Below, piece after piece: positions 1 to 7,790 of a DNA stretch of 64,000 bases. Source of the stretch: Caballeronia sordidicola (GTDB lineage: Bacteria; Pseudomonadota; Gammaproteobacteria; Burkholderiales; Burkholderiaceae). Made by a program: the position numbers and the translations under genes. The first letter of the stretch is position 1; each line of letters starts with the position of its first letter. The notes under the pieces were generated by a model. It was not told where the DNA came from and did not search any database. It saw nothing but the letters and a program-made list of their open reading frames with translations. The stretch is taken from contig NZ_MTHB01000233.1 of the NCBI RefSeq assembly GCF_002220365.1, forward strand, positions 16,101-80,100, given 5' to 3'.

Positions 1-110
1 GTCTTCTGGCAACGGGACGCGACGTGGAATGCATCACGCTTGCCCGTGCGGTGAAGGCGTTCATTGAACGGCGTGTGTTTATCAACGGCGACCGGACCGT
101 GGTGCTGTAA
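1..110 (+). CDS. 3' end of an unrecognised protein (truncated by window start)
   Basis: An open frame runs in from the left edge (codons begin at position 3) and ends with TAA at 108-110. The visible 35 residues include GRDVECITLARAV and end in DRTVVL. I do not recognise the family. A strong hairpin follows 30 bases later, as expected behind a real gene end. Only the C-terminus is visible, so no function is proposed. Confidence 0.5.
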   Translation, partial: LLATGRDVECITLARAVKAFIERRVFINGDRTVVL

Positions 111-140
111 TCAGCCTTTGAACAAAGGCTCCGGAAACGA

Positions 141-168
141 AACAACGCCGCTAAAAAGCGGCGTTGTT
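141..168. terminator. Bidirectional hairpin terminator between convergent genes
   Basis: A perfect 11-bp inverted repeat (AACAACGCCGC at 141-151, GCGGCGTTGTT at 158-168) with a six-base loop lies between the rightward partial gene and the leftward binding-protein gene ending at 193. The arms end in AA/TT, so it can act on both strands, although neither side has a long T run. Confidence 0.65.
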
Positions 169-192
169 CGTTGAATCTAAAGCAAGGGATTG

Positions 193-1056
193 TTAATTAG
201 CAGTCCAGCTCGACACACGGTCGCCATGCGCGCTCACCCACGCATCCGCGGCGGCGGCCGGCTTCGCACCGTTCGTGGTGGCAAGCATCACGCTGTCGAT
301 CTCACCCGGTTTCCATTGGAACTTCTTCAGGAAAGCAACCACGGTAGGCGCCTTTGTCTCCAGGCCCGGATTGATCACGCTGTCCACGTGCTCGGCTTCA
401 CCGAACACCTTCTTCGGATCTTCCAGGAATTTCAGCTTGTACTTCGCGAACATCCAGTGCGGCTTCCAGCCCGTCACAATGATCGGCTTCTTCGCATTTT
501 CCGAACGGGCCAGTTCCGCCGTCATCGCGCTGCCCGAACTCGGCATCAAGGTGTAGTCGAGACCGTATGCCTTGATCGCTTCGCTCGTCTTCGACATCAC
601 GCCTGCGCCTGCGTCGATACCAACAATGCGCCCGCCGAACTCGTCCTTCTTCGCTTCGAGATCCGTCAGGCTCGTCACGTCCACATTTTCCGGCACGATC
701 AGGCCAATCTTCGCGTCAGGAAAATTGGTGCCGACATCGACGACTTTCGACTTGAAGTTTTCCCAATACGCGCCGTGCGTAACCGGCAGCCACGCCGACA
801 AGGTAGCGTCGAGGTCACCGCGCGCCACGCCCTGCCACATCACGCCGGCCGCGACCGGCACGAGTTGCACGGGATAACCCAGCTTCTTCTCGATGATCTG
901 AGCCGCCACGTTCGACGTCGCCACGCTGTCGTCCCAGCCTTCCACGTAACCGATCTTGATGGTCGGTTTCGCGTCGGCGGCAATCACACCCGCGCTGGTT
1001 GCAGCCAGCGCCGCACTTAAAGTGCTTAAAACAAGCAGTTTTTTGATCAGTCTCAT
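193..1056 (-). CDS. Glycine-betaine-type ABC transporter periplasmic binding protein (OpuAC-like)
   Basis: A 287-residue secreted solute-binding protein of the OpuAC/quaternary-amine family. The N-terminus MRLIKKLL followed by a hydrophobic stretch and an Ala-rich end near residue 27 is a signal peptide. Aromatic-cage motifs are present: YVEGWDDS, SAWLPVTHG and TGWKPHWMF, whose tryptophans bind the trimethylammonium group in this family. I chose ATG 1056 because AGGGGAG lies just upstream and the signal peptide starts there; a longer frame to 1086 has no signal character. It is last in the gbcAB operon, 142 bases after gbcB, with no permease or ATPase beside it. It probably feeds betaine, choline or carnitine to a core transporter encoded elsewhere. 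Confidence 0.88.
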   Translation of the reverse strand: MRLIKKLLVLSTLSAALAATSAGVIAADAKPTIKIGYVEGWDDSVATSNVAAQIIEKKLGYPVQLVPVAAGVMWQGVARGDLDATLSAWLPVTHGAYWENFKSKVVDVGTNFPDAKIGLIVPENVDVTSLTDLEAKKDEFGGRIVGIDAGAGVMSKTSEAIKAYGLDYTLMPSSGSAMTAELARSENAKKPIIVTGWKPHWMFAKYKLKFLEDPKKVFGEAEHVDSVINPGLETKAPTVVAFLKKFQWKPGEIDSVMLATTNGAKPAAAADAWVSAHGDRVSSWTAN

Positions 1057-1198
1057 TGTCGTACTCCCCTTTGCGGTCCACACCATTGAGGCTTTAGAAT
1101 CACCGGCCAGAAATACGCCGACTGGTTATTTTTCGACACCCAGTTGTCCGGATGCGACCTCGTTTTATCCGGCTGCGTCGCCGGGCCTGATGAATACC

Positions 1199-2410
1199 CT
1201 ACTTATCGACGACAAGGTCCGTCAGGGGCTTGCTGCAACACAACAGAACCATGCCCTGATCGATCTCGCGTTGACGAATGCCACCGTTATGTTTCATCTC
1301 GACTTCGCCGGAGAGCAGCTTGACCTTGCAGGTGCCGCACATGCCTTGCGTACACGATGCCGGCAAGCGCACGCCCGATTTCTTGGCGGCGTCCAGCACA
1401 TGCTGCGCGCTGCCGCATTCGATCTCGCGGTTGCTCTTGGCAAAACTCACCTTGAACGTGGTCTCTACGGGCGCGGGGGCGAGTTCAGGCGAGAGGTCAA
1501 AACCAACCGCACTTTCCCGCATCTGCGCGAATGTCCCGGTGGATTGCAACGCATCGGCCACGTGAGCGGTGGTCAGTTGCGCCGCGACTTCCGCGATCGT
1601 CTCGAAGGAAAAGCTTTCTTCGTGATAATGCGTGGTGTCGAAACCGCCTTCCGCGAGCAGGTCGCGCACTGCTTTCATGTAGGGCGCCGGACCGCAGGTA
1701 AAGATTTCCCGTTCCAGAAAATCGGGCGCGATCAGCTTGAGCAAGGGCAGCGTGAGGAAACCCGTCACCCCTGGCCAGTTCGTTCGTGCGCCGACTCGTT
1801 CGCATACAAACGCGGTGCGGAAATTCGTCTGGTTCGACGCAATCAGGTCGAGTTCGCGCGCGAAGATGATGTCGTCGGGTGTGCGTGCACTGTGCACGAA
1901 CACAATGTCGCGATCTTCGCCGAGTTCGTGATGCGCTCGGCTCATGGACATCAATGGCGTGACACCGGATCCCGCGGATAAAAACAGGAACTTGCGCGCC
2001 GGGTGCCGCGCGCAGGTGAACTCGCCGGCAGGTCCCAGCACGCGGACCTTGCCACCCGTCTGAAGATTGTCGTGCAGCCAGTTCGACACCTTGCCGCCCG
2101 GCACGCGCTTCACCGTGATGGAGATGGTGTGCGGACGCGTAGGCGGCGAGGAGATCGTATAGCAGCGATTGATCGATTCGCCGTCTATCTCCAGCTCCAG
2201 CGTGATGAACTGGCCCGGCTCGAAAACGAAGGTCCGTTCAACCGGCGCACGGAAGAAAAAGCTCTTTACGTCGTGCGTTTCCTGACGAACGTGGCAGCAG
2301 ACGAGCGTCTCGTCTGTGTCGCTATCCCAACGGGCGGGAAGCGTGCCCCAGAACTCGGGTTGGGTCACTCGGTTCGGGGCAGGCTCGAACGTCGCCTGAT
2401 CGCGCATCAT
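1199..2410 (-). CDS. gbcB: Glycine betaine monooxygenase reductase subunit
   Basis: A 403-residue flavin and iron-sulfur reductase. The N-terminal half has the ferredoxin-reductase FAD motif around NRCYTISSPP and an NAD-binding part (LSAGSGVTPLMSM). The C-terminus is a plant-type [2Fe-2S] domain with Cys353, Cys358, Cys361 and Cys391. GbcB passes electrons from NAD(P)H to the Rieske oxygenase GbcA, which demethylates glycine betaine to dimethylglycine and formaldehyde. It follows gbcA on the same strand after 58 bases. Two adjacent ATGs (2410, 2407) share a GGAG about ten bases upstream, so the exact start is ambiguous by one codon. Family assignment is firm; the specific substrate comes from context. 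Confidence 0.92.
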   Translation of the reverse strand: MMRDQATFEPAPNRVTQPEFWGTLPARWDSDTDETLVCCHVRQETHDVKSFFFRAPVERTFVFEPGQFITLELEIDGESINRCYTISSPPTRPHTISITVKRVPGGKVSNWLHDNLQTGGKVRVLGPAGEFTCARHPARKFLFLSAGSGVTPLMSMSRAHHELGEDRDIVFVHSARTPDDIIFARELDLIASNQTNFRTAFVCERVGARTNWPGVTGFLTLPLLKLIAPDFLEREIFTCGPAPYMKAVRDLLAEGGFDTTHYHEESFSFETIAEVAAQLTTAHVADALQSTGTFAQMRESAVGFDLSPELAPAPVETTFKVSFAKSNREIECGSAQHVLDAAKKSGVRLPASCTQGMCGTCKVKLLSGEVEMKHNGGIRQREIDQGMVLLCCSKPLTDLVVDK

Positions 2411-2468
2411 CTGTTTCTCCGCTGTAGCTTTGAGTGCGACGTTTTTGTTCGCTTGAGTGTTCGATAAG

Positions 2469-3767
2469 TTAGCGCTTGAACGACACGACTTTCTCGCCGT
2501 GCGTGTTCACGCTCGCTTCATCCGGCGTGTTCGCGTAGTCGTCGAGCCGGCCGATATACCACTCGCAGAATTTCTCAACCAGACCTTCCGTGAACGGTGA
2601 ATACGGACCCGGTTCATACGCGCTGCTCGTCACACCGAGTTGCGAGAATTCCACCAGCGCACGGTCCTGGTCGTTGGTCGCGCGCCAGACGGCGGTCAGG
2701 TTGTCGACGTTGTAGTCAATACCTTCCTTCGCGTCCTTGTGCACAAGCCATTTCGTGCGAACAAGCGTCTCGCCAGCCGACAGCGGAATCACCGAGAAGC
2801 TCACAATGTGATCGCTCATGAAGTGATGCCATGAATTCGGCTGCGTCCAGAACGAGAGGCCGCCCAGGTCGGCTTGTTGAAAGCCACCCAGCAATTTCTT
2901 TGACGCCACCTTGGCGTCCATCGTCTGGGACTCGCCGCTGCGATCGAGCGGCAAACGTTGCGTGCGAAAACCGCTGACAAGGTCAGCCAGCCGGTCGATT
3001 TCCTTCGACGGCAGGTTCATCGCTTCCCATTGTTTCGTGCGTTCTTCAACGGTCTTGTCAAAGGCCGCCATGGCCTCTTCGTTGTCCGCGGAACGCTGAT
3101 AGCCGAAGCCATATTCGTAGAGCGATATAGTCAACTCAGGATGGTTAGCAACGCAGTGATAACACTCGCGATTGTTCTCCATCGTGAGCTTCCAGTTGCC
3201 CTTTTCGATGATGTCGATAGCGGCGGCCACCTTGCAGTCGGCCAGACCGTGCGGCAGCAAATACGGTTCCATCGAAGCGCGCAATACGGCAAAATCGGCC
3301 GGCGGCGTTTCAGCGAGGCAGATAAAAATCAGGCCCGCGAGGTTTTCAAGGTGGACCCTCTTGAGGCTGTGCTTGCACTTGTCGAACTGCTCGCCCATGT
3401 GCTCGGCGAACATCAGGTCGCCGTTCAGGTTGTAGGTCCAGCTGTGATACGGGCACACGATATTGCCGAGCGAGCCCTTTTCCGAGCTGCACAGGCGCGC
3501 ACCCCGATGCCGGCAGACGTTATGGAACGCGCGGATCTGCATGTCGTCGTCACGCACGATCAGGATGGAATCGTTGCCGAGTTCCACCGTCATGTAGTCG
3601 CCCGCTTCCGGCACGTCCGGTTCGACCGCGACCTGGATCCAGTGCCGCCGGAAGATCGCATCCATGTCGAGCGCGTGGACTTCCTCGCTCGCGTAGAACG
3701 GCGCTGCCAGCGTGTGACCCTTCTTGCGGCGTTCGATCATTGCACGAACGTCTGCGGAAACTTTCAT
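2469..3767 (-). CDS. gbcA: Glycine betaine monooxygenase, Rieske oxygenase subunit
   Basis: A 432-residue Rieske non-haem iron oxygenase. The [2Fe-2S] ligands are Cys85, His87, Cys105 and His108 (CRH ... CPYH), and the mononuclear iron site shows His204 and His209 in ECYHCVANHP. With GbcB it removes one methyl group from glycine betaine, releasing formaldehyde. Start at 3767 is supported by GGAG upstream. Unlike the divergent gbcA/gbcB arrangement I recall from Pseudomonas aeruginosa, both subunits here lie on one strand downstream of the dimethylglycine genes, consistent with one long transcript. Confidence 0.93.
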   Translation of the reverse strand: MKVSADVRAMIERRKKGHTLAAPFYASEEVHALDMDAIFRRHWIQVAVEPDVPEAGDYMTVELGNDSILIVRDDDMQIRAFHNVCRHRGARLCSSEKGSLGNIVCPYHSWTYNLNGDLMFAEHMGEQFDKCKHSLKRVHLENLAGLIFICLAETPPADFAVLRASMEPYLLPHGLADCKVAAAIDIIEKGNWKLTMENNRECYHCVANHPELTISLYEYGFGYQRSADNEEAMAAFDKTVEERTKQWEAMNLPSKEIDRLADLVSGFRTQRLPLDRSGESQTMDAKVASKKLLGGFQQADLGGLSFWTQPNSWHHFMSDHIVSFSVIPLSAGETLVRTKWLVHKDAKEGIDYNVDNLTAVWRATNDQDRALVEFSQLGVTSSAYEPGPYSPFTEGLVEKFCEWYIGRLDDYANTPDEASVNTHGEKVVSFKR

Positions 3768-3830
3768 CGTGTACTCCGTGTTTTGGTGCCCCGCCCGACC
3801 TTGAACGCGCGGGAATTTTCGTGTCGCAAA

Positions 3831-4646
3831 TCAGTAGTCGACGAGTTGATGCTCGCGCAAATACGCCAGGATCACTTGTGCTTTTTCGACGGAAGTCCCT
3901 TCAATTACGACGCTGCCGCCCCGGCTTTCCGTGGTGGTCGCCGAGAGCATGCGCGCGTGGCCCGAACGCTTTTCAGCCGCCGCCAGTCGCACGGGTTTTG
4001 CCGTCGCGGGCTTGATCGACCAGGGGAGGCTTTCCGTTGAGTTCGCCGCACTGACCAGCACCGGCTCAATGGCGCCGTCGCGCAGTTTCGCGTATGCGTA
4101 TCGCGGCGTGGCGTTGGCCATGGGATGCACCGCGACCAGCGCGGGCAAGCTTGCCTGCACGCGCCGGCGCAACCCTTTCGGCAGGAATTGCCGAACGGTG
4201 ATGTGCGCCACGTCAGCGTCTGCTTCAATGTCGATATCCACCGCCGATCCAAGCAGCGCAAATCCCAATGCATCAGCGAGCTGGTACGGCAGCATGCCGC
4301 TGTCTTCCGTGCCTTCGGCGCGCGTGCCAGTCAGCACGAGGTCGTAGCCCTTCAAGCGCGCGGTCAGCGCCGGCGCGATTTCGTCTCCCGCGGCGACGGC
4401 CAGCACTTCCACCTTTGCCGCGCCCAACGCGAGATATTCGCGCAATGCGGGATTGGTCGGATCGCCTGCGTGCAACACGTCGAGTGTTGCGTGGTGTTGG
4501 GCGGCGAGTCGCGTCGCCAGCGTCAGTGCCGCAGCGTCGTTGCGGCTGTAGCGCGCTGTTCCGCTCACTGGATGACGGCCCACCGATACAAGCACAGCAA
4601 TCTTGCTTACGCGATTCGTGGTCGATGCATTAGTCACGCTAGTCAA
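3831..4646 (-). CDS. etfB: Electron-transfer flavoprotein beta-type subunit of the dimethylglycine pathway
   Basis: About 271 residues, ETF beta/adenine-nucleotide fold: the N-terminus KIAVLVSVGRHPVSG leads into an ETF-like domain with DLVLTGTRAEGTED. It pairs with the upstream ETF alpha gene and presumably accepts electrons from DgcAB. I chose a TTG start at 4646 because GGGGAG lies seven bases upstream; a GTG at 4637 is the main alternative. The frame is open further upstream, but that stretch overlaps etfA and has no family resemblance. A 12-codon frame bridges the etfA stop and this start (see separate feature). The sequence is divergent from housekeeping ETF beta, as expected for pathway-specific paralogues. 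Confidence 0.82.
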   Translation of the reverse strand: MTSVTNASTTNRVSKIAVLVSVGRHPVSGTARYSRNDAAALTLATRLAAQHHATLDVLHAGDPTNPALREYLALGAAKVEVLAVAAGDEIAPALTARLKGYDLVLTGTRAEGTEDSGMLPYQLADALGFALLGSAVDIDIEADADVAHITVRQFLPKGLRRRVQASLPALVAVHPMANATPRYAYAKLRDGAIEPVLVSAANSTESLPWSIKPATAKPVRLAAAEKRSGHARMLSATTTESRGGSVVIEGTSVEKAQVILAYLREHQLVDY

Positions 4647-4681
4647 TTGAATGCTCCCCGAGCGTGCTTGATGAGATTCAT
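4643..4681 (-). other. 12-codon bridging mini-frame between etfA and etfB
   Basis: An ATG overlapping the etfA stop (ATGA, 4678-4681) opens a 12-codon frame whose TGA (4643-4645) overlaps the proposed TTG start of etfB at 4646 (TTGA). The ribosome-binding sequence for etfB lies inside it. This looks like a translational-coupling relay rather than a functional peptide; that reading is inference. Confidence 0.35.
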
Positions 4682-5865
4682 GCGAGCGCTCCTTCCAGCT
4701 TCGCGCTGCTCGCGGCGCTGCCTCCGGACATTGCCATCGCGCCCGGGTTGGCACGCGCGTTACGCGCGGCCGCAGCTGCATCGGTCAACGCCGCGATCGT
4801 TTCCTGCGCGTCGCCGATGATCGTCAGGTTCGCCCGTTTTGCGATTGGCGCGCTCGCGTCCAGGTTTACCGCAATCACGTGCCGGCAATCCTTGATGCCC
4901 TGCAAGTGCTGCACCGCGCCGGAGATACCGAACGCGATGTAGATGCTCGCATCGACCGTCTTGCCGGTTGCGCCGATCTGCTTGTCGCGGGGGAACTTGC
5001 CATCGTCGACGGCTACGCGGCTTGCGCCTATTGCAGCGCCTACGGTGCTCGCGAGGCGCTCGAATGCGGGAACATCAGTCACGCCATTACCCGCCGACAC
5101 GATGAAATCCGCCTCTTCCAACGCCACTTGCGCGGCATCTATTTCTTCGATGCCCAGATCTTTGTAGGAACTCTTCTTCTGGTGATCCTCAACGAAGAAC
5201 TGCTCTGGCGCAACGCGCTCGCCTGCGCCGACAAACGGCAACCTTGCATCGACGGTATTCGGCGCCAACAGGATCACGTCGGGAAGCGAACGAAATGCGA
5301 ACGCCTTGCGCGCTTGCGTATAAACCGCCACGTGCGCGGTGTCTATTTCGACCACATGTGCCGCCACCGATGCCTTCGCTTGCGCCGCATATCGGCGGCC
5401 AAGATCGCCGTCGCCGGTCGCGTTATCGGGGAGAAAGACATGCGCGGGTGAATACGCCGCGACGCATGCGGCGAGCGCGTCCAAGGCTGCGTCGGGTGCG
5501 AATGCGCGACGATCGAATGCGGGCATCTCTATCACCTGGTCCGCGCCCAGCGCAGCCGCGTCGTCCTTCAATTCGCCCAGGACAAGCAATACAATCTGCG
5601 TGGTCGACTCCGCCAATAACGCCGCTGCCGCAAGCGTCTGGCGCGCGTGGTCGTCAAGCGAACCACGGTCACTGTGCGCAGCCACGAGCAATGAGCGTTG
5701 CGCTGCGGCCGTCGTACGACGCGGCTTCACCTGCTCACGATGCCCGCCTGGCGCAGTAGCATGAGCGTCCCCCGCCACGCCGACAAAACCCAGCGTAATG
5801 CGTTTTAGCCCTTCTGCCGTGATGGAAAATGGCCGGCGCGGATCAATTCGTTTGATGGTATCCAT
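4678..5865 (-). CDS. etfA: Electron-transfer flavoprotein alpha-type subunit
   Basis: A 395-residue ETF alpha subunit. The C-terminal FAD domain is clear: VSAGNGV, RVAVDDGKFPRDKQIGATGK and the FAD-contacting IAFGISGAVQHLQGI followed by IAVNLD. It would accept electrons from dimethylglycine demethylation and pass them to the quinone pool. It starts three bases after dgcB and is coupled downstream to etfB. The extreme C-terminus is an Ala/Ser/Gly-rich tail of about 25 residues. Housekeeping ETF alpha is usually about 310 residues; the extra length here is mainly an N-terminal extension and this tail. Confidence 0.88.
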   Translation of the reverse strand: MDTIKRIDPRRPFSITAEGLKRITLGFVGVAGDAHATAPGGHREQVKPRRTTAAAQRSLLVAAHSDRGSLDDHARQTLAAAALLAESTTQIVLLVLGELKDDAAALGADQVIEMPAFDRRAFAPDAALDALAACVAAYSPAHVFLPDNATGDGDLGRRYAAQAKASVAAHVVEIDTAHVAVYTQARKAFAFRSLPDVILLAPNTVDARLPFVGAGERVAPEQFFVEDHQKKSSYKDLGIEEIDAAQVALEEADFIVSAGNGVTDVPAFERLASTVGAAIGASRVAVDDGKFPRDKQIGATGKTVDASIYIAFGISGAVQHLQGIKDCRHVIAVNLDASAPIAKRANLTIIGDAQETIAALTDAAAAARNARANPGAMAMSGGSAASSAKLEGALA

Positions 5866-5868
5866 TGC

Positions 5869-7788
5869 TTACTCCAGCGCCGCTGCAACGAGTTCAGCCA
5901 CGTCCAGCACTTCCGGCCGAGCACCTACTACACCTTCCAGCATCGCCGTGCAGTTAGGACATCCGACCGCGACGATCTCCGCGTTGATCGCGCGGGCGTC
6001 GTTGATGCGGATGTCGGGAATGCGCTGCTTGCCAGGGATGTCCGTGAGCGGCGCGCCGCCGCCACCGCCGCAGCATCGGCCACGCATGCCGTTGCGTTCC
6101 ATCTCGACGACCTTGATGCCGATCGATTTGAGCAGCTTGCGCGGCGCTTCTGTCTCGCCGTTGTATCGGCCGAGATAACACGGATCGTGATAGGTGACGG
6201 TCTTGCCCGCGGCGAGCGCACTTTCAGCGGCCGGCGTGAGCTTGCCACTAGCGACCAGTTCCGCGATCAGTGACGTGTGATGCTGCACTTCGTACAGGCC
6301 GCCCAGCGCGCGATACTCGTTGCGCAGGCTATGCATCACATGCGGATCGGCGGTGACGATCTTCTTGAACGAATACGTCGAAAGGGTCGCGATGAGTTGC
6401 GTCGCCAGTTGCTGGAACGTGGCTTCATCGCCGAGACGACGCGCCGTATCGCCAGTATCCGTTTCCACGCCGCCGAGCACAGCGTAGTCCACGCCTGCTT
6501 TGTTCAATACTTTTACCAAGGCACGCAGCGAGCGCTGATAGCGCATGTCGAATGCACCTTCGCCTGCGATGAGGAGCACGTCCACCGGACGTCCCGGCTG
6601 CGCGACCTGCACTTGCAAGTCCACGGCCCAGTCGTAACGCGCGCCGATATCGAAGCCATTCGCGCTACCCGTCTCACGCAAATTCGCCAGCGTCTCGGGA
6701 CCCTTGCCTGGCACGATACCTTCAACCAGCGTCTGATTGCGCCGCATATCAACAATGGCGTCCACATGCTCGATCAGCATCGGGCACTCTTGAACGCACG
6801 CACGGCATGTGGTGCAGGACCAGATCGTATCCGCTTCGATCATTGTGGAGATCAACGGCTTCGTCGGTGCGCCTGAATGCTTGCCAAGCGGGATACCCGG
6901 TGTCGGGCTGCCGGCATACGCGGCGTCCGAACCACCGACCATGCCGGTCACCAGATCCTGGATCAGCTTCTTCGGGTTCAGCGGCTGACCCGCTGCGAAC
7001 GCCGGACACGCTGCTTCGCACTTGCCGCATTGCACGCAGGCATCGAAGCTCAATAATTGATTCCATCGGAACTCGACCGGCTTACCAACGCCATATTCCT
7101 TTGCATCGAGCACAGGCATCTTGAGCGCGGTCGGCGGGACAACGTCATGCTCATGACTGCGCCCTGTGAAACGCTCCTGCCGGGGATGAAACGCGAGATG
7201 CAGCAATCCTGCAAGCGCGTGTTTCATCGGACCGCCACGGGCCGCGCCGAAGGTCATCGTGAAAGCACCCACGGCAATCAGCAACGCAACGATGATCGCC
7301 AATGCGCCGGACATTGCTGCAGCGGGCAACACGATGAACAGCACAATCCCAAGTGCGAACGAACCCAGCAGCAGCGGCAAGCTGTCCCACGGACCACGGG
7401 ACAAACGCGCCGGCACCGCTTTGGCACCATGCCGCCGACGCCAGACAAACACTGCGCCCACGAGCATGACCAACGCCGCGAGAAAAATCAGCTTGTCGAG
7501 CCACGGCGAATAGATAGCCAGCCCGTAGTTGAGGAACACCAGCGCCATGGCCGCAATCGCTCCACCGGCTGTTGCCACGTGCGTCCTGGCAATATACGGA
7601 TCGCGTGCGACCACATGATGCAGATCCACGAAATAGCGCTTCGGAATAGACAGCAAATTGCCCCAGCCATACGCACCCGCGGCTGTCGCGCGGCCTTCAC
7701 GCCAATACGACGCACGCTTGAACAGTGCAAATGCCAGACCCGCCACCGACAACCACAACAACGCGGTAATGACAAACACCGGGCTCAT
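5869..7788 (-). CDS. dgcB: Dimethylglycine catabolism membrane iron-sulfur protein
   Basis: A 639-residue membrane-anchored heterodisulfide-reductase-like protein. Four to five hydrophobic segments fill the first ~200 residues. Two [4Fe-4S] motifs follow (CVQCGKCEAACP and CTTCRACVQECP), then CCG-domain signatures (HDPCYLGRYN and GRCCGGGGG). The family shuttles electrons between soluble flavoenzymes and the membrane quinone pool; here the partner is DgcA with EtfAB. It starts only two bases after the dgcA stop, implying a tightly coupled operon. Assignment as DgcB rests on the dgcA-dgcB-etfAB order, which matches the Pseudomonas cluster. Confidence 0.9.
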   Translation of the reverse strand: MSPVFVITALLWLSVAGLAFALFKRASYWREGRATAAGAYGWGNLLSIPKRYFVDLHHVVARDPYIARTHVATAGGAIAAMALVFLNYGLAIYSPWLDKLIFLAALVMLVGAVFVWRRRHGAKAVPARLSRGPWDSLPLLLGSFALGIVLFIVLPAAAMSGALAIIVALLIAVGAFTMTFGAARGGPMKHALAGLLHLAFHPRQERFTGRSHEHDVVPPTALKMPVLDAKEYGVGKPVEFRWNQLLSFDACVQCGKCEAACPAFAAGQPLNPKKLIQDLVTGMVGGSDAAYAGSPTPGIPLGKHSGAPTKPLISTMIEADTIWSCTTCRACVQECPMLIEHVDAIVDMRRNQTLVEGIVPGKGPETLANLRETGSANGFDIGARYDWAVDLQVQVAQPGRPVDVLLIAGEGAFDMRYQRSLRALVKVLNKAGVDYAVLGGVETDTGDTARRLGDEATFQQLATQLIATLSTYSFKKIVTADPHVMHSLRNEYRALGGLYEVQHHTSLIAELVASGKLTPAAESALAAGKTVTYHDPCYLGRYNGETEAPRKLLKSIGIKVVEMERNGMRGRCCGGGGGAPLTDIPGKQRIPDIRINDARAINAEIVAVGCPNCTAMLEGVVGARPEVLDVAELVAAALE

Positions 7789-7790
7789 TA

